Shown piece by piece: positions 40,053 to 47,673 of a DNA stretch of 64,000 bases (its first letter is position 1; the number at the start of each line of letters is the position of its first letter). The notes under the pieces are model-generated. The model worked only from the letters and a program-made list of their open reading frames with translations, searched no databases and had not been told where the DNA came from. Location: the NCBI RefSeq assembly GCF_002850745.1, contig NZ_KZ559467.1, positions 186,001 to 250,000 on the forward strand. Reading direction: 5' to 3'. Source of the DNA: Nonomuraea indica. GTDB lineage: Bacteria; Actinomycetota; Actinomycetes; Streptosporangiales; Streptosporangiaceae. The translations under genes were made by a program, and so were the position numbers.

Positions 40053-41359
40053 GGAAGTCGAGGGGCGCCGTCAGGCTGGCCGCCGCGCTGACCGCCGGGG
40101 CGCTGGCGCTGGCGGCCTGCGGGTCGGGCGACGACAAGCCCGCCGCGAGCGGCGAGCCGCGCGTGCTCAAGCTGTGGCACTACGAGACCGCCGACAGCGC
40201 CATGGGCAAGGCGTGGGCGGAGGCGATCAGGAAGTTCGAGGCGAGCCACCCGGGCGTCACGGTGAAGTTCGAGGAGAAGGGCTTCGAGCAGATCCAGAAG
40301 ACCGCGAGCATGGTGCTCAACTCCGACGAGGCGCCCGACGTCATGGAGTACAACAAGGGCAACGCCACCGCCGGCCTGCTGTCGAAGCAGGGGCTGATCG
40401 CCGACCTGAGCGAGGAGGCGACCAGGCGCGGCTGGGACAAGCTGCTGCCGGGCGGCCTCCAGGTGACCGCCAAGTACGACGAGCGGGGCGTCATGGGCTC
40501 CGGCAAGTGGTACGGCGTGCCCAACTACGGCGAGTTCGTGATGGTCTATTACAACAAGGACCTCTTCGACAAGCACGGCGTCAAGGTGCCGACCACGTTC
40601 GACGAGCTGACCGCCGCCCTCGACACCTTCGTCAAGGCCAAGGTGACGCCCATCGCCTCCGCCGGCGCCGAGTACCCGGCCCAGCAGATCTTCTACCAGC
40701 TCGCGCTGACCAAGGCGCAGCGGCCCTGGGTGGACGCCCTGCAGTCCTACAAGGGCAAGGTGGACTTCCACGGCCCCGAGTTCAGCTACGCAGCGCAGAC
40801 CATGGCCGACTGGGTGAAGAAGGGCTACATCGCCAAGGACTCCGGCGGCATGAAGGCCGAGGACATGGGCGTGGGGTTCATGAAGGGCGAGTACCCCATC
40901 ATGATCAGCGGTAGCTGGTGGTACGGCCGCCTCGCCTCCGAGATCAAGAACTTCGAGTGGGGCCACTTCCTGTTCCCCGGCGCCACCCTGTCTCCCGGCT
41001 CCAGCGGCAACGTCTGGGTCGTCCCCGAGAAGTCCGAGAACAAGGACCTCGCCTACGACTTCATCGACATCACGATGAGCAAGGAGATCCAGAACCTGCT
41101 CGGCAACTCCGGCGGCGTGCCGGTGGCCGCCGACCCGGCCGCCATCACCGACCCCAGGAGCAAGGAGCTCATCGAGAGCTTCAACAAGCTCACCTCCGCC
41201 GACGGGCTGGCGTTCTACCCCGACTGGCCCGCCCCCGGCTACTACGACGTGCTGGTCGCCGGCGTGCAGAACCTCGTCAACGGCAGCAAGACCCCCGACC
41301 AGGTGCTGGACGAGATCGCCGGGCCGTACGAGGACAACCTCGCCGACATCGGCGGTTAG
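40049..41359 (+). CDS. Extracellular sugar-binding lipoprotein of a CUT1 importer
   Basis: This is a 436-residue substrate receptor. The signal peptide ends in a lipobox (ALAAC, Cys about residue 24). The family 1 solute-binding fold starts with VLKLWHYETADSAMGKAWAE, and ligand aromatic residues are seen in ISGSWWYGR. ATG 40049 overlaps the alpha-xylosidase stop. Placement between GH31 and its permeases suggests xylosylated gluco-oligosaccharides as ligand. Confidence 0.92.
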   Translation: MRKSRGAVRLAAALTAGALALAACGSGDDKPAASGEPRVLKLWHYETADSAMGKAWAEAIRKFEASHPGVTVKFEEKGFEQIQKTASMVLNSDEAPDVMEYNKGNATAGLLSKQGLIADLSEEATRRGWDKLLPGGLQVTAKYDERGVMGSGKWYGVPNYGEFVMVYYNKDLFDKHGVKVPTTFDELTAALDTFVKAKVTPIASAGAEYPAQQIFYQLALTKAQRPWVDALQSYKGKVDFHGPEFSYAAQTMADWVKKGYIAKDSGGMKAEDMGVGFMKGEYPIMISGSWWYGRLASEIKNFEWGHFLFPGATLSPGSSGNVWVVPEKSENKDLAYDFIDITMSKEIQNLLGNSGGVPVAADPAAITDPRSKELIESFNKLTSADGLAFYPDWPAPGYYDVLVAGVQNLVNGSKTPDQVLDEIAGPYEDNLADIGG

Positions 41360-41362
41360 CCC

Positions 41363-42223
41363 ATGACGCGCACCAAGGGCTACTGGTGGTACCTCGCACC
41401 GAGCCTGGTCCTGTTCCTCGCCGTCATCGTGGTGCCGTTCCTGATGAACGTCGCCACGAGCTTCACCCGCTGGACGGGCGTCGGCACGCCGCGGTGGGCC
41501 GGGCTGGACAACTACGCCCGGCTCCTCGACGACGAGCGGTTCTGGCAGTCGTTCCAGCACAACGTGGGCCTCATCGTGGCCATGGCGATCGTGCCGACCG
41601 CGCTCGGGCTGGTGCTGGCCGCGGCGCTGTTCGACTGCATCGGCCGCTGGTTCGGCGCCCGCACGGCCGCCGCGCTGCGCGCCATGTACTACCTGCCGCA
41701 GGTGCTGCCCGTCGCGGTGGCGGGCGTGGTGTGGGGCTGGATGCTGCACCCCTCGTACGGGGCCGTCAACCAGGCGTTCGGGCTGCGGCTCGACTGGCTC
41801 GGCGACCCCGACCTGGCCCTGGCCACCGTGATGGCCGTCATGGTGTGGTTCCAGCTCGGCTATCCCGTCGTCATCTTCATGGCCGGGCTGCAGCGGGTGG
41901 ACCCCGCCCTGCACGAGGCGGCCGAGATCGACGGGGCGTCGTGGTGGCGCAGGTTCTGGCACATCACGATCCCGCAGATCCGGCCGGAGACGTTCGTGGT
42001 GCTGCTGACCTGCACGATCGCCGCGCTGAAGGTCTTCGGGCCGATCTTCGTGCTGACCCGCGGCGGGCCCGGCAACGCCACCATGGTGCCGTCGTACTTC
42101 TCCTACCTGAACTTCTTCCAGAAGAGCAACGTCGGGTACGGCTCGGCCATCGCCACCGTGCTGGCCGTCGTCATCATCGTGGTGACGTTCCTGTTCCTGC
42201 GCGTGCAGGAGCGTGCCCGATGA
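41363..42223 (+). CDS. Carbohydrate ABC importer permease (MalF type)
   Basis: This is a 286-residue six-helix permease with the EAA loop EAAEIDGASWWRRFWHITIP and the late segment LTRGGPGNATMVPSYFSY. It begins 3 bp after the binding-protein gene and overlaps the next permease by 4 nt (ATGA). No ATPase gene is in the operon, so a shared MsiK-type ATPase elsewhere is presumed. Confidence 0.93.
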   Translation: MTRTKGYWWYLAPSLVLFLAVIVVPFLMNVATSFTRWTGVGTPRWAGLDNYARLLDDERFWQSFQHNVGLIVAMAIVPTALGLVLAAALFDCIGRWFGARTAAALRAMYYLPQVLPVAVAGVVWGWMLHPSYGAVNQAFGLRLDWLGDPDLALATVMAVMVWFQLGYPVVIFMAGLQRVDPALHEAAEIDGASWWRRFWHITIPQIRPETFVVLLTCTIAALKVFGPIFVLTRGGPGNATMVPSYFSYLNFFQKSNVGYGSAIATVLAVVIIVVTFLFLRVQERAR

Positions 42224-43047
42224 GGGCGGCCGGGCCGGGCCGGTGGGCCGTGCTCGCGTCGCTCGCCGTGCTGGCCGTCGCGATGGTGTTCCCGTTCGCC
42301 GTCGTCGCGCTCAACGCGGTCAAGTCGCCCGCCGACTACAGCTCGGGCGGGCCGCTGAGCCTGCCGGACCAGATCCACCTGCAGGGCATCGTCGACTTCT
42401 GGAACCGCGTCGACTTCGGCGAGAAGCTGTGGAACAGCTTCGTGATCAGCGCCTCGGTGGCCCTGCTCGCGGTCGTGCTGTCGGTGCTCAACGCCTACGC
42501 GCTCGGCGTCGGCCGGGTGCGCGGCCGGCTGTGGATCCTCGTGCTGTTCCTCGTGGGCAACACGCTGCCGCAGGAGGCGCTGGCCTACCCCCTGTACTAC
42601 CTGGCCAAGGAGGTGGGCCTCTACGACACCCGGCTGTCGATGATCATCGTCTTCACCGTGATCCAGGCGGCCTTCGGCACCTACCTGCTGAGCGCCGTCC
42701 TCGGCCAGTTCCCCAAGGAGATCCTGGAGGCCGCGTCGATCGACGGCGCGGGCCGCTTCCGGGCGCTGTGGCAGATCGTGGTGCCGATCAGCCGGCCCAC
42801 GCTGAACGTCCTGGTGATCTTCTTCTTCATCTGGACGTGGAACGAGTTCTTCCTCCCCCTCGTGTTCCTCATCTCCAACGAGACGCAGACCGTGCCGGTC
42901 GCCCTCGGCGTCCTGCAGGGCGAGAAGTACATGGACGCCACCATGTCCAGCGCCTCGGCCCTGCTCGGCATCGTCCCGGCGGTCGCCTTCTTCCTCATCT
43001 TCCAGCGCACGCTCACCCGCGGCGTCACGGTCGGCGCCGTCAAGTAA
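42220..43047 (+). CDS. Carbohydrate ABC importer permease (MalG type)
   Basis: This is the partner permease, 275 residues, with the EAA loop EAASIDGAGRFRALWQIVVP and the terminal helix region AFFLIFQRTLTRG. It starts within the previous stop. A 25-bp gap leads to the secreted GH3 gene, probably on the same transcript. Confidence 0.93.
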   Translation: MRAAGPGRWAVLASLAVLAVAMVFPFAVVALNAVKSPADYSSGGPLSLPDQIHLQGIVDFWNRVDFGEKLWNSFVISASVALLAVVLSVLNAYALGVGRVRGRLWILVLFLVGNTLPQEALAYPLYYLAKEVGLYDTRLSMIIVFTVIQAAFGTYLLSAVLGQFPKEILEAASIDGAGRFRALWQIVVPISRPTLNVLVIFFFIWTWNEFFLPLVFLISNETQTVPVALGVLQGEKYMDATMSSASALLGIVPAVAFFLIFQRTLTRGVTVGAVK

Positions 43048-43072
43048 CCCCCCGCCCCCTGGAGCAGATCTC

Positions 43073-45961
43073 ATGTCCCGACGCTTGAGGACCCCGGCGG
43101 TCCTCGCCCTCGTGCTCGCGGCGTCGCTGCTGGCCGCACCCCCGGCCACGGCCGACGACCTGCCGTTCCGCAACCCCGCGCTGCCCGTCGAGCAGCGCGT
43201 GAGCGACCTGCTCGGCCGCCTCACCCTCGCCGAGAAGCTGACCCTGCTGCACCAGTCGCAACCGGCCGTCCCGCGGCTCGGCATCCCGTACCACAAGAAC
43301 GGCACCGAGGCGCTGCACGGGATCGCCTGGTCCAACGACCTGAACGACAACTGGAACCAGAAACTCGCCGCCGGCACCGTGTTCCCCCAGGCGGTCGGCC
43401 TGGCCAGCACGTGGGACCCCGAGCTGATCAGGAAGGTCGGCTCGGCCGTCGGCGACGAGACCCGCGGCTACAACGCCCAGAACCCGGCCCTGTGGGGGCT
43501 GCAGGTGTGGGCGCCGGTCGTGGACCCGCTGCGCGACCCGCGCGCCGGCCGCAACGAGGAGGGCTACTCGGAGGACCCGCTGCTCACCGGCGCGATGGCC
43601 ACCGCCTACGGCAAGGGCCTGCAGGGCGACGACCCCTTCTACCTGAAGACCGCGCCGGTGCTCAAGCACTACCTCGCCTACAACAACGAGACGAACCGCA
43701 GCCTCACCTCCGCCAACCTCACGCCGAAGCTCAAGCGCGAGTACTACGAGCAGGCGTTCAGGACCGCCGTCAAGGCCGACGCCGCGACCGGCGTCATGGC
43801 CTCCTACAACCTGGTCAACGGGCGGCCCAACCACGTCAACCCCGACCTGAACGAGGTCGTCCGCTCCTGGACCGACCGGACCCTCTACAACGTCAGCGAC
43901 GCGTGGGGCCCGCACGCGCTCACCGACGTGGAGAAGTACTTCGACGACAAGCCCGAGGCGTTCGCCGCCGTGCTCAAGTCGGGCCAGGACAGCTTCACCA
44001 TCGACGGCAGCGACAGCGGCCCGCTGGTGACCCACCTCACCGCCGCCCTCGACCGGGGCCTCATCACCGAGGCCGACGTGGACAGGGCGGTCGGCCACGC
44101 GCTGACCATCAGGTTCCGGCTCGGCCACTTCGACCCGGACGGCGGCCCGTACAAGAAGATCACCGCTGACGTGATCGACAGCCCGGCGCACCGGAGGCTC
44201 AACCGGGAGACCGCCGCCAAGGCGGCGGTCCTGCTGCGGAACTCCGGCACCCTGCCGCTCAGGTCGCCCACCTCGGCCGCCGTCGTCGGACCGCTGGCGG
44301 ACCGGCTCCACAGCGACTGGTACGCCGGAAGGATGCCCTACGAGGTGACCCCGCTCGACGGGATCAAGGAACGCGTCTCCGACGTCACCACCGGCACGGG
44401 CCTGGAGCGAGTCGCGTTCAGGCACCTGGACTCCGGCAGGTACATCACCGCCACCGGCACCGGCCCGGACGACAACGCCGCGCTGACCGACACCGCCCCC
44501 ACGGCCGCCTCGCAGTGGGACGTCACCGACTGGGTCGCCGGCGTGTCCACCCTGCGCAACGCGGGCAACGGCAAGCTGCTCGGCGGCGACTGGCGCTCGC
44601 TGGACACCGACGACGACGAGCCCAGCGGCTGGTACGTGCAGCAGCAGTTCGCGCTGGAGCGCCAGGCCGACGGCTCGCACCTCATCAGGTACGCCGGCTT
44701 CGAGAACGCCGAAGGCTGGTACGGCCTGCCCGACCCGTACGTGACCGTCACCGCGGACGGCGCGCTGGGCCTGGCCCCCAAGGCGCAGGCGGCCCGCTTC
44801 GCCAAGGAAGTCGTCTCCGACGGCATCGCCGCCGCCGCCGAGCAGGCCCGCAAGGCCGACGTGGCCGTCGTGGTCGTCGGCAGCCATCCGTGGGTGCACG
44901 GCCGGGAGGTCCACGACCGCGACGACCTGCGGCTCGGCGACGGCCAGCGGCGGCTGATCGAGGCGGTGCGCGAGGCCAACCCCGACACCGTGGTGGTGCT
45001 GGAGACCAGCTACCCGGTGATCGTGGACGCGCCGACGCTGCTGTGGACCACGCACGCCGGCTCCGAGACCGGCCACGCCGTTGCCGACGTGCTGTTCGGC
45101 GACGTCAACCCGGCCGGGCGGCTCACCCAGACCTGGTACGGCGCCGACGAGCTGCCGAGCATCCTCGACTACGACCTGGTCAAGACCGGGATGACGTACC
45201 TGTACCACCGGGGCGACCCGCTCTACTCCTTCGGCCACGGGCTCAGCTACACCACCTTCGGCTATCAGGACCTGCGGGTGCGCGGCGACCAGGTGAGCGT
45301 CCGGGTCACCAACACCGGCAAGGTGCCGGGCGAGGAGGTCGTCCAGCTCTACACCCACCAGCAGCGCTCCCGCTTCCGGCAGCCGGTCAAGCAGCTGCGC
45401 GGTTTCCGGCGGATCGCGCTGGCGCCCGGCGAGTCGAAGACGGTCACCTTCCCGTTCAGGCGGGACGACCTGGCCGTGTGGGACCACACCCGCGGCAGGT
45501 GGGTCGTCGAGGCGGCCACCCACGACGTGCTCGTCGGCTCGGCCTCGGACCGCATCCGAGCCCGGACCACGGCGCGGATCGCCGGCGAGACCGTCCCGGT
45601 CCGGGACCTCACCAGGACCACCCGGGCGATGGACTTCGACGACTACTCCGGCGTGGAGTTCGCCGACGAGAACAAGGTCAGGGGCGACGTCGTGGCCGGG
45701 TCCGCGGGGGACTGGATCGCCTTCACCGGGGCCTCCTGGGGCTCGCGGCTGACGGCCTCGGTCTCCTCGGCGGGCGGCGGCTCCGTCGAGCTGCGCCGCG
45801 ACTCTCCGGCCGGGCCCCTGCTCGGCACCCTCCGGGCGCCCGCCACCGGCGGCGTCTACCAGTGGGTCACGGCCAAGGCCGCGGCGCAGGCCGGGCAGGG
45901 AGACCTCTACCTGGTGTTCAAGGGAGACCTGCGGCTCAGGGACGTCACGCTCGCGCGCTGA
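43073..45961 (+). CDS. Secreted GH3 beta-glycosidase with inserted trefoil-like domain and C-terminal CBM6-like domain
   Basis: This is a 962-residue exported exo-glycosidase, beta-glucosidase or beta-xylosidase by family. A Sec signal (ends ATADD) is followed by the GH3 barrel (about 30-330) with RNEEGYSEDP and the nucleophile Asp in YNVSDAWG. The GH3 sandwich is interrupted (about 440-560) by a fascin/ricin-like beta-trefoil (FRHLDSGRYITATGTG, LRNAGNGKLLGGDW). It resumes with VAVVVVGSHPWVHGREVHDR and the fibronectin-like module (VVQLYTHQQRSR). The last 130 or so residues resemble a CBM6 carbohydrate-binding module (VYQWVTAKAAAQAGQGDLYL). GGAGCAG precedes the ATG. Confidence 0.9.
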   Translation: MSRRLRTPAVLALVLAASLLAAPPATADDLPFRNPALPVEQRVSDLLGRLTLAEKLTLLHQSQPAVPRLGIPYHKNGTEALHGIAWSNDLNDNWNQKLAAGTVFPQAVGLASTWDPELIRKVGSAVGDETRGYNAQNPALWGLQVWAPVVDPLRDPRAGRNEEGYSEDPLLTGAMATAYGKGLQGDDPFYLKTAPVLKHYLAYNNETNRSLTSANLTPKLKREYYEQAFRTAVKADAATGVMASYNLVNGRPNHVNPDLNEVVRSWTDRTLYNVSDAWGPHALTDVEKYFDDKPEAFAAVLKSGQDSFTIDGSDSGPLVTHLTAALDRGLITEADVDRAVGHALTIRFRLGHFDPDGGPYKKITADVIDSPAHRRLNRETAAKAAVLLRNSGTLPLRSPTSAAVVGPLADRLHSDWYAGRMPYEVTPLDGIKERVSDVTTGTGLERVAFRHLDSGRYITATGTGPDDNAALTDTAPTAASQWDVTDWVAGVSTLRNAGNGKLLGGDWRSLDTDDDEPSGWYVQQQFALERQADGSHLIRYAGFENAEGWYGLPDPYVTVTADGALGLAPKAQAARFAKEVVSDGIAAAAEQARKADVAVVVVGSHPWVHGREVHDRDDLRLGDGQRRLIEAVREANPDTVVVLETSYPVIVDAPTLLWTTHAGSETGHAVADVLFGDVNPAGRLTQTWYGADELPSILDYDLVKTGMTYLYHRGDPLYSFGHGLSYTTFGYQDLRVRGDQVSVRVTNTGKVPGEEVVQLYTHQQRSRFRQPVKQLRGFRRIALAPGESKTVTFPFRRDDLAVWDHTRGRWVVEAATHDVLVGSASDRIRARTTARIAGETVPVRDLTRTTRAMDFDDYSGVEFADENKVRGDVVAGSAGDWIAFTGASWGSRLTASVSSAGGGSVELRRDSPAGPLLGTLRAPATGGVYQWVTAKAAAQAGQGDLYLVFKGDLRLRDVTLAR

Positions 45962-45998
45962 ATTCGTCGTGACTCCCAACTATTGACGCGCGTCACCG

Positions 45999-46029
45999 GC
46001 GCATGAGCCTCGGACCGAGGCTCATGCGC
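45999..46029 (+). terminator. Terminator hairpin after the secreted GH3
   Basis: A perfect 15-bp stem (GCGCATGAGCCTCGG / CCGAGGCTCATGCGC) around a single central A forms a very stable hairpin 38 nt past the GH3 stop. It contains the apparent ATG of the next small frame. Confidence 0.75.
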
Positions 46030-46239
46030 GAGGCGACGGTCAGGGTCCCCGCAGATCCGCTCACGCCCCGAAGGCTGTTCAGCATCCTGGCCGTCGCCGT
46101 CGTCGTGCTGGTGACGGCGGCGGCGGTGGTGCGGATGGCGCCGGTCTCGGCCGTCGCCTCCGACCCGTACACCTTCAGGATTGTCGGGGCAGCGCAGATC
46201 CCGGTTAGGATTAGTTCGTCTGCCCATCAAACAAATTAG
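46003..46239 (+). CDS. Doubtful 78-residue membrane-anchored or signal-bearing peptide, possibly a truncated gene
   Basis: The frame has an Arg-rich start, a hydrophobic stretch (LFSILAVAVVVLVTAAAVV) and an exported-looking short tail. Strong G/C third-position bias holds to about 46178 and then disappears, as if real coding sequence had been cut off. The ATG at 46003 (and the next in-frame one at 46024) lies inside the GH3 terminator hairpin, which argues against efficient translation. It may be the leftover 5' end of a secreted protein gene. No family is recognised. Confidence 0.3.
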   Translation: MSLGPRLMREATVRVPADPLTPRRLFSILAVAVVVLVTAAAVVRMAPVSAVASDPYTFRIVGAAQIPVRISSSAHQTN

Positions 46240-46340
46240 AAGGGACCGTCGCCACAAGGGACCGTCCCGGTCACAGGTTGGTGAAGGGAGCCCGCGATGC
46301 GGCATGCTGGGGACACCTCCTGGCGGGAACGGGGCTGATT

Positions 46341-47546
46341 TTGATCACATCCACGACCGGCCCGCAGCCGGCCGACTTCGCCGACGTCCGGGCCACCAAC
46401 CTCGCGGTCGTGCTGCGATTCGTGCGCGAGCACGCGCCGTGCTCGCGGGCGGACATCGCGGCGTCCACCGGGCTCAACAAGGCGACGGTCTCCAGCCTGG
46501 TCGCCGACCTGATAGACCGGCGGCTGGTGCGCGAGACCGGGCTGACGGAGAACCGGGTGGGCCGGCCGGCCACGATGCTCGTCCTCGACGGCTCGCCGTA
46601 CGCGGCGATCGGCGTGGAGATCAACGTCGACTACGTCTCGGCCGTGGCCACCGGGCTGGCGGGGGAGCGGCTGCTGACCTGGCGGCGCTCGTTCGCCGGC
46701 GGCTCGTCGGTCAGCCAGGACGTGGCCGCCGTCGCCGCCGTCATCCGGCGCGTGGTGGGCCGCATGGTCAAGGAGGAGCGTCAGATCCTCGGGCTGGCCG
46801 TGGCCGTGCCCGGCCTGGTCGACGTCCAGGGCGTCGTGCGTTTCGCGCCCAACCTCGGCTGGCGCGACGCCGACATCAGCGGCGACCTGGCCAAGGCGCT
46901 GCGCGACCCGGGCTTCTCCGTCCAGGTCGACAACGACGCCAACCTCGCCGCGCTGGCCGAGCAGCGTTTCGGCTCGCACGCGGGAGCCGCCGACCTCGTC
47001 TACCTCACCGGCGAGATCGGTGTGGGCGCCGGCGTCATCCTCGACGGCCGGCTGCGCCGGGGCGCCCGCGGCTACAGCGGCGAGCTCGGCCACGTCCAGC
47101 TGGACCCCGACGGCCCGCCGTGCAGGTGCGGGCGGCGCGGCTGCCTGGAGTCGATGGCCGGCATCGCCGCCGTCCTGCGGCGCGAACCGTCACCCGCCGA
47201 GATCCAGGTCGAGATCGAGGAGGTCGTCCGGTCCGCCCGCGCGGGCGAGGCCGCCACCCTGAAGATCCTCGAATCCGCGGGCCGCGGCCTCGGCCGGGGC
47301 GTCGCCGTCATCGCCAACCTGCTCAACCCCGAGGTGGTCATCCTCGGCGGCTACTACGTGCCCCTCGCACCCTGGCTGCTGCCCGCGGTCCGCGACGAGA
47401 TCGCCGGCCGGGTCCTCGCGCCGGGCGGCTGCGAGGTGGTCGCCTCGGCCCTGGCGCACGACGCCGCCGCGCTCGGCGGCGCGGCGCGGGTGCTCGACTC
47501 CGTCGACTCGGGCCACCTGCCCGGCGGCGCGTCACGCCTCACCTGA
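46341..47546 (+). CDS. ROK family transcriptional regulator
   Basis: This is a sugar-responsive repressor of 401 residues. The winged helix is CSRADIAASTGLNKATVSSL (about 25-45) and the ROK kinase-like domain follows, with zinc motif CRCGRRGCLE and GLAVAVPGLVD. The start is uncertain: TTG 46341 has GGGG at a workable distance, while the frame opens at TTG 46278 or GTG 46281. A TTGTCG/TAGGAT promoter and a direct repeat AAGGGACCGTC (46240 and 46256) lie upstream. Set between two GH3 genes, it likely controls the GH31 or GH3 operon. Confidence 0.88.
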   Translation: MITSTTGPQPADFADVRATNLAVVLRFVREHAPCSRADIAASTGLNKATVSSLVADLIDRRLVRETGLTENRVGRPATMLVLDGSPYAAIGVEINVDYVSAVATGLAGERLLTWRRSFAGGSSVSQDVAAVAAVIRRVVGRMVKEERQILGLAVAVPGLVDVQGVVRFAPNLGWRDADISGDLAKALRDPGFSVQVDNDANLAALAEQRFGSHAGAADLVYLTGEIGVGAGVILDGRLRRGARGYSGELGHVQLDPDGPPCRCGRRGCLESMAGIAAVLRREPSPAEIQVEIEEVVRSARAGEAATLKILESAGRGLGRGVAVIANLLNPEVVILGGYYVPLAPWLLPAVRDEIAGRVLAPGGCEVVASALAHDAAALGGAARVLDSVDSGHLPGGASRLT

Positions 47547-47645
47547 CGTCACAGAAAGTCGCGACGCAGGTCTTGACCTCCGTCACACAGGCGGGCACCC
47601 TTCAGGAAACCCGCCGAAATTTCCGCGTAACTTCCCCGGCCGGTC

Positions 47646-47661
47646 GTCGAAGCGCTTCGAC
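47646..47661 (+). promoter_or_regulatory. LacI-type operator, perfect 16-bp palindrome
   Basis: GTCGAAGCGCTTCGAC is perfectly symmetric with the central CG step and AAGCGCTT core typical of LacI-family operators. It ends 12 nt before the cytoplasmic GH3 start, and a LacI gene follows that GH3. Autoregulation of the two-gene operon is expected. Confidence 0.75.
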
Positions 47662-47673
47662 ACTTTCAGAGGG

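Noticed and set aside
43040..45979. Minus-strand open frame of 979 codons opposite the secreted GH3
   Set aside because: The GH3 on the plus strand is certain, and the antisense frame is an artefact of third-position G/C bias.
46000..46028. Possible inverted-repeat end of a mobile element
   Set aside because: The perfect palindrome is best explained as the GH3 terminator. There is no transposase, no target-site duplication and no second copy nearby.
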